Assembly (NCBI RefSeq): GCF_003860125.1 | Contig: NZ_RQYL01000022.1 | Span: forward strand, 1 to 64,000 | Length of the DNA stretch: 64,000 nt | From: Fretibacterium sp. OH1220_COT-178 | Lineage (GTDB): Bacteria; Synergistota; Synergistia; Synergistales; Aminobacteriaceae | Direction of reading: 5' to 3' | In this document: piece after piece, positions 51,481 through 59,683 of the stretch | Layout: every line of letters begins with the position of its first letter | Numbering within the stretch: position 1 is the stretch's first letter | Made by a program: the position numbers and the translations under genes | The notes under the pieces: model-generated | Told to the model about the DNA's origin: nothing | The model's database searches: none | Seen by the model: only the letters and a program-made list of their open reading frames with translations

Positions 51481-52503
51481 ATGCCGGAAAACGAGCTGTA
51501 CCAGCGTAAGTCCTTTTTGTTGCAGGCCCTGACGGGCCGGGGCATGGGCCAGGTCTGGACGGCCCTGCTGGGCCTGATCCTGCTCTGCGTGGTGTTCAGC
51601 GGGCTCAACCCGGTCTTCCTCTCCAGCCGGAACGTCAGCAACCTGCTGCGCCAGATCGCGCCGATCCTGCTGATCGGCATCGGGCAGTCCTACGTGCTCA
51701 TCACGGGCAACATCGACCTCTCGATCGGCTCCGTGGTCGGGATGAGCTGCATGATCTCCGCCACCCTCATGACCAAGGGGATGAACCCCTGGGCCGCGGT
51801 GGCGGTCACCCTCGTTGCCTGTCTGGCCGTCGGGGTCGCCAACGGCTGGCTGGTGGCGAAGTTCAGGCTTCCGCCCTTCATCGCCACTCTGGGGACCATG
51901 ACCGTGGCGCGCGGCATCGCGCAGATCGTCAACAACAACTACAACACCGACTCCATCGGCAAGGGCGCCCAGATGTTCCGGGACCTCTTCTACTACGGGC
52001 GCACCGGCGGCGTCTACAACACCATCTGGATCGCCGCGGCGCTCTGGCTCGTCTTCAACTTCCTGCTGCGCCGGACGCGGACCGGCCGCCACATCTACGC
52101 CGTGGGCAGCAACGTCGAGGCGGCGCGCCTTTCGGGCGTGGACGTCGTCTCCACGACCACCAAGGCCTACCTGGTCAGCGCGTTCTGCTCCTGCGTCGTG
52201 GGGCTGATCGTCTGCGCCACGAGCGGGATGGGGACCATGGACGCGGGGACGATGTACGAGCTCTACGCCGTCGCGGCCTCCGTCATCGGCGGCGTCAGCA
52301 CGCTGGGCGGACAGGGGCTGCTGCTGGGCACCGTGGTCGGCGCCTCCATCTGGGGCGTGCTCCAGAACGGGCTCCAGTTCGCGGGGGCTCCCGTGGCCAT
52401 CCGCAACATCGCCATCGGGGCGATCGTCGTCGTCTCCGTGCTGCTGGACGTCCTGGTCCGCAGCCGCGGCAAGAGGCGGCGGAGCGGAAAGCAGAAGGAA
52501 TGA
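51481..52503 (+). CDS. Sugar-type ABC importer permease (RbsC-like)
   Basis: The 340-residue permease has 8-10 membrane segments and the RbsC/XylH pattern: GIGQSYVLITGNIDLSIGSVVG, then FRLPPFIATLGTMTVARGI, then GRHIYAVGSNVEAARLSGVDV. It lies 21 bp after the ATPase gene. It is followed by a 207-bp gap before the binding-protein gene, which has its own promoter. Confidence 0.92.
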   Translation: MPENELYQRKSFLLQALTGRGMGQVWTALLGLILLCVVFSGLNPVFLSSRNVSNLLRQIAPILLIGIGQSYVLITGNIDLSIGSVVGMSCMISATLMTKGMNPWAAVAVTLVACLAVGVANGWLVAKFRLPPFIATLGTMTVARGIAQIVNNNYNTDSIGKGAQMFRDLFYYGRTGGVYNTIWIAAALWLVFNFLLRRTRTGRHIYAVGSNVEAARLSGVDVVSTTTKAYLVSAFCSCVVGLIVCATSGMGTMDAGTMYELYAVAASVIGGVSTLGGQGLLLGTVVGASIWGVLQNGLQFAGAPVAIRNIAIGAIVVVSVLLDVLVRSRGKRRRSGKQKE

Positions 52504-52530
52504 CAGAGTCCCGCCTCCGCATTTCGACGC

Positions 52531-52558
52531 TTTACCCCCCCTCCCTTCCGGCTATGAT
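52531..52558 (+). promoter_or_regulatory. Predicted separate promoter of the RbsB-like gene
   Basis: TTTACC (52531-52536) and TATGAT (52553-52558) are 16 bp apart in the gap after the permease gene. A separate promoter would allow the receptor to be made in excess over the membrane parts. Confidence 0.5.
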
Positions 52559-52710
52559 GGGGTGCAGTTTCGGCCCTCTCCTCCGGGAGCGGCGCCAAAA
52601 CGCGGGGCGTTCGTTTTTTGCGGAATTCCTGCGGTGCCCTCGAGGCCGAAGGGGCGCCGTGCGCATCCACGGGATCGGCCGATTCTAAAATTTTCGAGGA
52701 GGCGTTGTAC

Positions 52711-53622
52711 ATGAGGAAAGTTACGGGTTTGCTGCTCTGCTTCACGCTGCTTTTCGGTCTCGCGGCCGCTCCGGCCCTGGCCGCGGACAAGCGCAAGGTG
52801 ACCCTGATCACCATGGACCAGATGGACCAGCACTGGGTCAACGTCGACGCCGGATGCAAGAAGGCGGTCGAGGAGCTGGGGACGATCGACTACACCTGGA
52901 TGGCCCCGGACGTGAAGGACGACGCCAAGCAGATCGAGTGCGTCAACAACGCCGTGGCCGGGGGCGCCGAGGTGCTGCTGGTCGCCGCGAACGGCCCCAC
53001 CGCCATCAGCTCCGCGCTCGAGGCCGCGGCCAAGGAGGGCGTCAAGATCCTCTACGTGGACTCCCCCGCCGACTTCCCCGGGCTCCAGACGCTGGCGACC
53101 GATAACGAGGCGGCCGGCAAGACGGCCGGGACCCAGCTTCTCGAGGCCCTGAAGGCCGCCGGCAAGGCCGAGGGCAGCATCGGGATCATCAACGTCAACG
53201 CGGCCACCGCGTCGACCGTGGCCCGCGAAAAGGGCTTCCGCGCCGCGTTCGAGGGATCGGCCTTCAAGTTGCTGGAGCCCCAGTACTGCGACGGCGACGC
53301 GGCACGCGCCAAGGACATGGCCGCCAACTTCATCACCCAGGGCTGCGTGGGGCTGTTCGGGGCCAACGAGGGTTCCACCGTCGGCGTCGGCAACGCGATC
53401 CAAGAGGCCGGCGGGGCGGTCATCGGCGTGGGCTTCGACAAGTCGGACATGATCCTCGGCCTGATCAAGGACGGGCACCTGCTCTGCACCATGGCCCAGA
53501 ACCCCGTCGTCATGGGATACGAGGGCATGAAGTCCGCGGCCAGGGCACTGGCCGGCGAGGAGCTGTCGCCCAAGATGGTCGACACGGGCGTCTCCGTCCT
53601 GACCAAGGACAAGCTGTTCTAA
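52711..53622 (+). CDS. Sugar-type ABC importer periplasmic binding protein (RbsB-like)
   Basis: The 303-residue receptor of the type-1 periplasmic binding fold has a signal peptide (LLLCFTLLFGLAAAPALA). Mature segments KVTLITMDQMDQHWVNVDAG, VLLVAANGPTAISSALEAA and LYVDSPADFPG match RbsB-like receptors. GAGGAGG lies 9 bp before the ATG. It pairs with the ATPase and permease upstream. It resembles several receptors annotated for ribose or simple sugars in amino-acid-fermenting bacteria, where the true ligand is unknown. Confidence 0.9.
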   Translation: MRKVTGLLLCFTLLFGLAAAPALAADKRKVTLITMDQMDQHWVNVDAGCKKAVEELGTIDYTWMAPDVKDDAKQIECVNNAVAGGAEVLLVAANGPTAISSALEAAAKEGVKILYVDSPADFPGLQTLATDNEAAGKTAGTQLLEALKAAGKAEGSIGIINVNAATASTVAREKGFRAAFEGSAFKLLEPQYCDGDAARAKDMAANFITQGCVGLFGANEGSTVGVGNAIQEAGGAVIGVGFDKSDMILGLIKDGHLLCTMAQNPVVMGYEGMKSAARALAGEELSPKMVDTGVSVLTKDKLF

Positions 53623-53649
53623 CCCGCAAATATTCTTTGCGCAGCAACC

Positions 53650-53687
53650 AAGGAGCCGGCTCCCGCAGATTCGGGAGCCGGCTCCTT
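53650..53687. terminator. Hairpin between convergent operons
   Basis: A perfect 15-bp inverted repeat (AAGGAGCCGGCTCCC with its complement) encloses an 8-nt loop, 27 bp after the RbsB-like stop and 22 bp after the convergent DctM stop. U-tracts are short, but the position fits a shared terminator. Confidence 0.65.
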
Positions 53688-53709
53688 CATGCGTGAAAAG
53701 CCGTTCCGG

Positions 53710-54981
53710 TCACAGGCCCAACAAATTGGGGAGCCACAGGACCGTGGCCGGAATGTACGTGATGATGAGCAGCAGGGCAAGGAGGGGGATGAGCATGACG
53801 ATCAGGTCCTTGAACATCTCCCCAAGGCTGGTCTCCGCGATCTCGCACGAGACGAAGAGGCAGACCCCCAAAGGCGGCGTGCACATTCCGATGGTCAGGT
53901 TGACCGCGACCATGACCCCGAAATGCACGAGATCGATGCCGAAGGTCCTGACCAGAGGCAGGAACAGGGGGACGAATATCGTGATGGCGCTCGTGGTGTC
54001 TATGAACGTCCCCGCAATGAGAAGGATGACGTTCATCGCCATGAGGGCGCCCCACTGGGTATCGATGACCGAGAGGAGGCTCTGGGTGATGGACTGCGGG
54101 ATCATCTTTACGGTCATGAACCAGATGAAGAGGCTCGCCGTCATCAGGACGGTCAGGATGATGCCGGTGGTGACGGCCGCATCCGTGAAGGCTTGGGCGA
54201 TCTTTTTCCAGGAAAGCTCGCGATAGACGAGTCCACCCAGGAGCAGCGCGTAAGCCACGGCGATGGATGCCGATTCCGTTGGGGTAAAAATGCCCCCGAC
54301 GATCCCTCCCACGATGATCACAGGCATGAAAAGAGCCAGGAGGGCATCCCTGAGCCCCTGCCGCACCTCGGACCATTCGGCCTTTTTCGCCCTCCCGACG
54401 TAGCCCCTGCGCTTGCTGATGAGCCAGTTCGCAATCATGAGAAACGCGCCCATCAGGATCCCCGGCACGACCCCGCCCATGAAAAGTTTGGCTATGGAGC
54501 CGCTGACGATGACGCCGTAGACGACCAGAGGGATGCTCGGAGGGATGATGGGCCCGATGGATCCTGACGTGGCAACGAGGGCTGCGGCATAGGGACGAGA
54601 ATACCCCTTGGCGATCATCTCGGAGATGAGAAGAGCCCCGATGGCCGCCGTAGCCGCTATGGCAGAGCCCGTAACGGCGGCGAAGATCATGGAGGCGACG
54701 ATCGCGACCATGCCCAGACCGCCCGGCCAGTGGCCGACCAGCGATTCCGAGAAGGAGGTGATGCGTTTGGATATGCCTCCGACCGCCATCAGGTTTCCGG
54801 CCAGAATGAAGAGGGGGATGGCCACGAAGGCGAAGTTGTCCATTCCGGTGAACATGCGCTGAACGATCACCTCGAGGGGAAGCCCGGTCCCGGCCAGCCC
54901 GACCAAAGTGGTGATGCCCAGGGAAAAGGAAATGGGGATCCCCAGAAGGAAGACTCCAAAAAGCGCCGCTATCCAGAGCAT
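53710..54981 (-). CDS. TRAP transporter large membrane subunit (DctM), second system
   Basis: The 423-residue DctM-type channel carries hallmarks FVAIPLFILAGNLMAVGGISKRI, FAAVTGSAIAATAAIGALLI, GPIIPPSIPLVVYGV and IGMCTPPLGVCLFVSCE. It starts 7 bp after the DctQ stop and is the last gene of the operon that begins with the GntR regulator at 58784. Confidence 0.94.
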   Translation of the reverse strand: MLWIAALFGVFLLGIPISFSLGITTLVGLAGTGLPLEVIVQRMFTGMDNFAFVAIPLFILAGNLMAVGGISKRITSFSESLVGHWPGGLGMVAIVASMIFAAVTGSAIAATAAIGALLISEMIAKGYSRPYAAALVATSGSIGPIIPPSIPLVVYGVIVSGSIAKLFMGGVVPGILMGAFLMIANWLISKRRGYVGRAKKAEWSEVRQGLRDALLALFMPVIIVGGIVGGIFTPTESASIAVAYALLLGGLVYRELSWKKIAQAFTDAAVTTGIILTVLMTASLFIWFMTVKMIPQSITQSLLSVIDTQWGALMAMNVILLIAGTFIDTTSAITIFVPLFLPLVRTFGIDLVHFGVMVAVNLTIGMCTPPLGVCLFVSCEIAETSLGEMFKDLIVMLIPLLALLLIITYIPATVLWLPNLLGL

Positions 54982-54988
54982 GGCGGCC

Positions 54989-55471
54989 TCACCGTCCTTC
55001 GGAGCCCGGGCTTGGGACGAAGAACGACCTCAGAAGCCGCAGGGTGTCGCCGAACAGGAACAGGAGCATGAAGCCGACGGTCACGGGAATCACCGCGTAG
55101 AGCCAGCTCATGGACAGCTGGAGATAGGGGGTGACTTGATCCGCGTTGGCTTTCACGAAGGGGATGCTGAAAAGAAAGACCGCCCCCAGGAAGACGAAGA
55201 CCACGACGTTCGAGAGGAGCTCGAAGCATGGCTTGAGCGGGGCCGGAAAAAGCCGAACCAGGACGTCGATGTTGAGATGGGCTCTGTTGAAGACACCGAC
55301 GGCCATGCCAAAGAAAACCGAATAGGCGAAAAAAATCCGGATGATGTCCGTCGCCCAAGGCATGGGGAGGTTGAATATGTAGCGCTGAACCACCTGCCCC
55401 AGCGTGACGGCGAAGACGACCATCAGACAAAAACCCGACAAGGCGGCGAACAGCCGCCGCAACTTCTGCAT
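54989..55471 (-). CDS. TRAP transporter small membrane subunit (DctQ), second system
   Basis: The 160-residue DctQ-type subunit has four membrane helices, with VTLGQVVQRYIFNLPMPWATDIIRIFF and VGVFNRAHLNIDVLVRL matching the family. The ATG at 55471 has GAGGA 9 bp upstream; a GTG at 55480 is in frame. A hairpin at 55532-55559 separates it from dctP. Confidence 0.92.
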   Translation of the reverse strand: MQKLRRLFAALSGFCLMVVFAVTLGQVVQRYIFNLPMPWATDIIRIFFAYSVFFGMAVGVFNRAHLNIDVLVRLFPAPLKPCFELLSNVVVFVFLGAVFLFSIPFVKANADQVTPYLQLSMSWLYAVIPVTVGFMLLFLFGDTLRLLRSFFVPSPGSEGR

Positions 55472-55531
55472 CGATCTCACTCCTCACCAGCTCCTGTGGA
55501 CATGCCGCGCCCCGCAAGGACGCGACGCTCG

Positions 55532-55559
55532 AAAATGGGGGCCGGTTTCCCGGCCCCCA
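55532..55559 (-). terminator. Intra-operon terminator/attenuator between dctP and dctQ
   Basis: On the minus strand a 10-bp GC-rich stem (TGGGGGCCGG with its complement) with a 4-nt loop is followed by TTTT. It probably lowers expression of the membrane subunits relative to the receptor. Confidence 0.65.
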
Positions 55560-55580
55560 GTGCCAGATGAAGACCAGATC

Positions 55581-56573
55581 TCAGCGTGCTTTGGCGACCT
55601 CGTCCCTGATCCTCTGCACCAGAGCCTCGGGGACCACATCGGAGACGACCTTGTAAAGATCCTTCGTCACCTCGGCAAACGCGGCTTTATCGGGGTTCTC
55701 CTCGATCTCCACGCCGGTCTTCCGGATCGCCTCCAGGCGCTCCTTCTCCAGCTGGGCCAAGGTCTCCCGCTGATAGGCCGCCGTCTTCGCCGCGGCATCC
55801 TTCAGGATCTCCCGATGCTTCGGGTCCAGGCCCTCCAGCCACTTGGCGTTGGCGATCACCAGTGCGGGCTCGTAGGTATGCCCCGTCATGGAAATGTACT
55901 TCTGGACCTCGTAGAACTTCATGGAGTAGATCGTGGCGATGGGGTTTTCCTCCCCATCCGTCACCTTCTGCTGAAGCGCCGTGTAGAGCTCGCCAAAGGG
56001 GATGGGCGTGGCGACGGCGCCCAGGCGCCGCATGAACTCGATCCATATCTTGGACTCCTGCACCCGGATCTTGAGGTCCTTCATGTCCGCGGGGACCTTG
56101 ACGGGACGGACGTTGTTGGTCATGTTCCGGAACCCGACCTCCCAGAAGGAGAGGCTGGCAAAACCCTTCTTCAGCATGTACTCCGCAAGCTCCGACCCGA
56201 TGGAACCGTCGAGAGCGGCGTAGACCTGCTCCCGTCCCGGGAACAGGAAGGGGATGCCGAAGACCTGAAGCTCGGGGACGAAGCCCGCCATGTTGCTCGC
56301 GGCGACGGCCCCTATCTCCACCGTCCCCATACGGACGCTCTCCGCCAGCTCACGCTCTCCCCCAAGCTGTCCCTGCGGGAAGATCGTGATCTGCATCTCG
56401 CCGCCCGAGGCCTCCTCGACCAGCTTCTTGAAATGTTCCGCCCCGATGTTGTACTGGTGCTCCAGACTGCCCGAATGAGCGAACTTGATGTTCACCGGCG
56501 CCGCAAACGCCGCGCTCCCCAACAGAGCGGCCCACATGACAACGAAAAATCCCGCCAACGTGCTCTTCTTCAT
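55581..56573 (-). CDS. TRAP transporter substrate-binding protein (DctP), second system
   Basis: The 330-residue periplasmic receptor has a signal peptide (LAGFFVVMWAALLGSAAFA). The mature start is PVNIKFAHSGSLEHQYNIGA, and the DctP core includes DLKIRVQESKIWIEFMRRLG (conserved Arg) and GEENPIATIYSMKFYEVQ. It lies 7 bp upstream of the intra-operon region and directly after the nitrilase gene, so enzyme and importer are co-transcribed. An amide- or nitrile-derived carboxylate is a reasonable ligand guess. Confidence 0.93.
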   Translation of the reverse strand: MKKSTLAGFFVVMWAALLGSAAFAAPVNIKFAHSGSLEHQYNIGAEHFKKLVEEASGGEMQITIFPQGQLGGERELAESVRMGTVEIGAVAASNMAGFVPELQVFGIPFLFPGREQVYAALDGSIGSELAEYMLKKGFASLSFWEVGFRNMTNNVRPVKVPADMKDLKIRVQESKIWIEFMRRLGAVATPIPFGELYTALQQKVTDGEENPIATIYSMKFYEVQKYISMTGHTYEPALVIANAKWLEGLDPKHREILKDAAAKTAAYQRETLAQLEKERLEAIRKTGVEIEENPDKAAFAEVTKDLYKVVSDVVPEALVQRIRDEVAKAR

Positions 56574-56579
56574 CCGTCC

Positions 56580-57398
56580 TCATCCTTCCTGTTTTTGAGT
56601 CGTCAAAGCGCCGTACGCCTCCGGCGCCCTGTCCTTGAACACCGTAAGGAAACTTCTGGTCCTCGCCACCTCGTCCGTATCGATGGTGACGAAGCCCGCC
56701 TCCTCCCCTTCGCCGGCGCGGAAGAGGGTCTCTCCCTTCGGCCCCAGGATCATGGAGCGGCCGCCGAATCGGGTGCCGTCCGTCGTCCCGCATCGGTTGC
56801 AGGCCACGACGAACATCTGGTTCTCTATGGCCCGGGCCCGCAAAAGGGCCTCCCAATGGTCGATCCTCGAGGCGGGCCACTCCGCGCTGACGAAGAGGAC
56901 CTCCGCCCCCTCGAGCGCGTAGAGCCGGACCCACTCGCAGAAGCGAATGTCGTAGCAAATGACACAACCGGCCCTCACTCCGGCGAGATCGAAGCGGCAC
57001 GTCGTGCGCCCGGGGACGAAATATTTGTCCTCATCCATCAGGCGGATCAGGTGGGCCTTGTCGTAATGTGCCACGAGACGGCCCTGAGGGTCGATGACCT
57101 GCGCACGGTTGGCAAAACCTTCGGATGTGGAGGCCAGAACGGACCCGCCGACGAACCATACTCCGTACTCACGAGCCGCCGAGCCAAGGAACTCCGCCGC
57201 GCCGGCACCCTCCGGATCGGCAAGCTGCCCCGCCCGATCGAGCGCATAACCCACGTCCCAAATTTCAGGGACGGTGACGGCAGTAGGGAGTTCGGAGGGG
57301 ACGAGCGCCGATGAAAGCCAGCGGCGGAGCGTTGCCCGGTTGCGCTCGCGATCTCCCAACGCGATGTCGAACTGCAATACGCCCACGCGGATTTTCAC
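56580..57398 (-). CDS. Carbon-nitrogen hydrolase (nitrilase superfamily, omega-amidase-like)
   Basis: The 272-residue cytoplasmic enzyme has the nitrilase triad E45 (TVPEIWDVGY), K114 (HYDKAHLI) and C148 (GCVICYDIRFCEW). The order and spacing fit short-chain amidases such as omega-amidase and YafV. It hydrolyses an amide to an acid and ammonia. It sits 6 bp upstream of dctP and 9 bp downstream of the DUF2848 gene, so it probably processes the TRAP substrate or its product. Confidence 0.9.
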   Translation of the reverse strand: MKIRVGVLQFDIALGDRERNRATLRRWLSSALVPSELPTAVTVPEIWDVGYALDRAGQLADPEGAGAAEFLGSAAREYGVWFVGGSVLASTSEGFANRAQVIDPQGRLVAHYDKAHLIRLMDEDKYFVPGRTTCRFDLAGVRAGCVICYDIRFCEWVRLYALEGAEVLFVSAEWPASRIDHWEALLRARAIENQMFVVACNRCGTTDGTRFGGRSMILGPKGETLFRAGEGEEAGFVTIDTDEVARTRSFLTVFKDRAPEAYGALTTQKQEG

Positions 57399-57407
57399 GG
57401 TTCCACC

Positions 57408-58091
57408 TCAATTCCTGTCCGGAAGAACCCGGACGGAGTACTCATGACGGATTTCCCGTTCAAGGACGGGGTCCTTCAGAGAAAGCACGTAATGGCTTCC
57501 GTAAATCAACCCCTCGCCCAACACCGGCAGCGTCCCGCTGAAGAGCGCGATGCGCCCGCCCGGCATGGGGGCGTCCCCGCACGCCAGCTCGAAGAGACGC
57601 TCCGGGGGCAGCATTTTTCCCAGGGCCCCCTCCTGATAGAGCTTGCCGTCATTCCAGACCCGCAGCTCTATGGAGTCCCAATGCTCCCTCACGTCATCGA
57701 CCCTCCAGCAGACCGACCCGACGGTCTTGGAGCAGACCTGCTTGGCCTTGGCCACTGAAACGGTCTCAAGGGAACGATCCGTGTGGTCGCTTGCCACCGT
57801 GACATGCAGATTGCCTCCGGCGCAGCGCGCCAGAAAGACCTCGCCCTCACCCGAGGTCGAGCCCCCGACAACCCACAGGAGCCTGGAGGACGCCACGCGC
57901 TCCGGATCCACCCAATACATCGAGGGCACAGATTCCGGCGCGGGAACCCCTATCTTTCGCAGCTCCTCGACATGGGCCCGGACGCTCGCCTGATCCCGGC
58001 CGGTATACCCCGCCGCCACACAGACGTCCCACGTCAGGGCTATTTCGTGGGACGCACCGTCCTTTCGCAACACCACCGACTTCATCCGCAC
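57408..58091 (-). CDS. DUF2848 family protein (fumarylacetoacetase-fold relative)
   Basis: The 227-residue protein matches DUF2848, with family stretches VTVASDHTDRSLETVSVAKA, SKTVGSVCWRVDDVREHWD and GTLPVLGEGLIYGSHY. The family resembles the C-terminal fold of fumarylacetoacetate hydrolases (note ASDHTDR and the late GGRIALFSGT), but no reaction is established. It starts 6 bp after the GntR stop and precedes the nitrilase by 9 bp. In this context it is likely a catabolic enzyme for the compound imported by the TRAP system. Confidence 0.85.
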   Translation of the reverse strand: MRMKSVVLRKDGASHEIALTWDVCVAAGYTGRDQASVRAHVEELRKIGVPAPESVPSMYWVDPERVASSRLLWVVGGSTSGEGEVFLARCAGGNLHVTVASDHTDRSLETVSVAKAKQVCSKTVGSVCWRVDDVREHWDSIELRVWNDGKLYQEGALGKMLPPERLFELACGDAPMPGGRIALFSGTLPVLGEGLIYGSHYVLSLKDPVLEREIRHEYSVRVLPDRN

Positions 58092-58097
58092 ATTCGA

Positions 58098-58784
58098 TCA
58101 CCTCTCCCGTTCTGGGGGCGATGTCACGCCCCTCAGGCACTCCTTGTCGTGGAGCTTCCCTATCAAAATACTCTCCGTGGAATCCAGGTGTGCCCGAATG
58201 GCCGCCTTCACGGCACTCTTCCGTCTTTTCTCCAACGCCCCGAGGATCGCGCCGTGCTCGTCCAGGACGTCGTCGTACCGCTGTTCGTCCATGGCCAGCA
58301 TGCCGAACCAGATCATGTCCTCGCTGACACAGCGCCAGAATTTCTGCAGATACTCGTTTCCAGACACGGCAAAAAAAGTCGAGTGGAAGGACTGATCCGT
58401 CGTAATGAAGGTGAAGAGATCGTCCCTTGCCTTGTGCATCGCGTTGGCAAGGTCCCTCATACGCCGGACCACCGTGCCGTCGAGCCCCCCGGCAAAGGCG
58501 AGGTCCACGGCATCATCCTCCAGCACCCGTCGCGCCAGAAAGAGTTTGCGCAAATTCAAGGTGGAGGCATCGCGCACCTGGATGTTCCTTCTCGCGTTCA
58601 CCGTGAGCCAGCCCTCCTGGGAAAGACGCTGGATCGCCTCGCGGACGGGCGTACGGCTGACGTTGAACTTCTCCGCAAGCTGGCGTTCCTGAAGGATCGC
58701 CCCCGGAGGGTGGACCAGAGAGAGAATGTCCGTTTTTATCCTGGCGTAGACTCCGGAGGCGAGACAATCGTCCTTCATCGGCAA
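58098..58784 (-). CDS. GntR family regulator, FCD subgroup
   Basis: The 228-residue regulator has an N-terminal winged helix-turn-helix (GAILQERQLAEKFNVSRTPV, REAIQRLSQEGWLTV). The FCD ligand domain (DDAVDLAF, then TDQSFHSTFFAVSGN, with metal-binding His and Asp) covers residues ~80-215. It is the first gene of the operon with DUF2848, nitrilase and TRAP genes. The palindrome at 58798-58809, just upstream, matches FCD-type operators, so autoregulation by the imported acid is likely. Confidence 0.92.
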   Translation of the reverse strand: MPMKDDCLASGVYARIKTDILSLVHPPGAILQERQLAEKFNVSRTPVREAIQRLSQEGWLTVNARRNIQVRDASTLNLRKLFLARRVLEDDAVDLAFAGGLDGTVVRRMRDLANAMHKARDDLFTFITTDQSFHSTFFAVSGNEYLQKFWRCVSEDMIWFGMLAMDEQRYDDVLDEHGAILGALEKRRKSAVKAAIRAHLDSTESILIGKLHDKECLRGVTSPPERER

Positions 58785-58797
58785 GCCCTCCGCTCAT

Positions 58798-58809
58798 CTG
58801 GTATACCAG
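58798..58809. promoter_or_regulatory. Probable GntR operator
   Basis: The perfect 12-bp palindrome CTGGTATACCAG lies 14 bp before the GntR start. TGGTATACCA fits the TNGTNNNACNA-type site of FCD regulators. Confidence 0.65.
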
Positions 58810-59013
58810 TTGCCCTCAAGAGTATAAGGGCGACGGACCGAGGGCGTCAAGGGGTTTCATTCCACAAACAGCCGGGAACAGACCGAGCCTCCGCCCCGTC
58901 TCCGGGGCAGGGGGAAGCCGGAAAACAAGAACGACCTTTTGAGGCCCCATTCGTCCGGCACCATGACTGCCCCCGCGCATCCCGACGCTTTTTCCGGCGA
59001 TCCGCCGCGACGA

Positions 59014-59028
59014 TCCCTCCGAAGGACG
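59014..59028 (+). repeat. Left copy of the 15-bp direct repeat flanking the composite transposon
   Basis: TCCCTCCGAAGGACG lies here and again at 61967-61981, immediately outside the outermost IS ends. A target duplication of about this length fits the ISTde1-type branch of the IS1202 family. Confidence 0.7.
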
Positions 59029-59030
59029 CT

Positions 59031-59070
59031 GTCCTTGTTCGTCCTTGTTCGTCCTTGTTCGTCCTTGTTC
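59031..59070 (+). repeat. Four tandem 10-bp repeats at the left IS end
   Basis: GTCCTTGTTC is repeated four times exactly. Copy 2 of the element has no such array at the corresponding place, so the array arose in this copy. It is too short and uniform to be a CRISPR. Confidence 0.9.
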
Positions 59071-59168
59071 AATGATAATTGTAGCTACGCTGAACCTTCG
59101 CTCCACCCTATAAGTGGTCAGTGAAAAGGTCACCCCCCGCAGGACAGGTCTTTTTGGATAATACCGGC

Positions 59169-59555
59169 ATGAAGCAGAAGCGAGCGGCGTTGTCGCAAAA
59201 AGATATCAAGCGCATCAAGGTCTTGGAGCTGGTGGTCAACGGGATGGTGACCAATCAGGAGGCTGCGGAGTCCTTAAAGCTCTGTCGGAGGCAGATCATC
59301 AGACTCGGGAAAAAGTACCTGGAACAAAGCGAAACAGGCATCGTTCACGGCAACAGAGGCAGACATCCTCTGCACAGGATTGGAGAGCACATCCGACTCA
59401 AAGTGCTCGGTCTCTACCGGGAGCGGAAGCTTTTCCTACAGGGGACAAACCTATGCCCCAACCACCCCTGGAAGCGCTCTTTCAGGAAAAACGATCACCC
59501 TATCTCGGGGCTGGGGGAAACAAAGGCGACATTTTCTCTGAACACTTGGAGGTGA
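59169..59555 (+). pseudogene. ISNCY-family transposase remnant, N-terminus joined to C-terminus
   Basis: The reading frame encodes the N-terminal helix-turn-helix region (LSQKDIKRIKVLELVVNGM, TNQEAAESLKLCRRQIIRLG, then the HGNRGRHP linker). It then jumps to the last ~40 residues (KRSFRKNDHPISGLGETKAT), which match copy 2. The DDE catalytic core is deleted. The junction lies near GCGGAAGCTTTTCCTAC, a stretch also present in copy 2 before its tail, which suggests deletion at a short homology. No activity is expected; it could still bind IS ends as a repressor, which is speculation. Confidence 0.8.
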
Positions 59556-59584
59556 CTTTTTCTCTGGCTATTGACATCATACGG

Positions 59585-59637
59585 GTGTAAAGAAAGAGCC
59601 GCTCCTCCAAAAGATGGGAGCGGCTCTTTCTTTACAC
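59585..59637. terminator. Strong terminator of the cargo operon (21-bp perfect inverted repeat)
   Basis: GTGTAAAGAAAGAGCCGCTC plus one more base is repeated inverted at 59617-59637 around an 11-nt loop. It lies 47 bp after the MBL-fold gene stop and just inside IS copy 1. A-rich and T-rich stem ends would terminate transcription from both sides. Confidence 0.85.
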
Positions 59638-59683
59638 ATTGGCGGAGAAAAACGCGCGGTTGCGCGGTTCGATGAGGTCCGTG

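Larger units (their letters stand above)
59030..59576 (+). mobile_element. IS copy 1, internally deleted (ISNCY/IS1202-type)
   Basis: Left-end sequence (59067-59130) and right-end sequence (59550-59576, ending GGCTATTGACA) match copy 2. The catalytic core of the transposase is gone. The left boundary is inferred from the flanking direct repeat and the TGTC start. Confidence 0.7.

Noticed and set aside
59031-59070. CRISPR-like array
   Set aside because: Repeats are 10 bp with no spacers and lie at an IS end; no cas genes are present.
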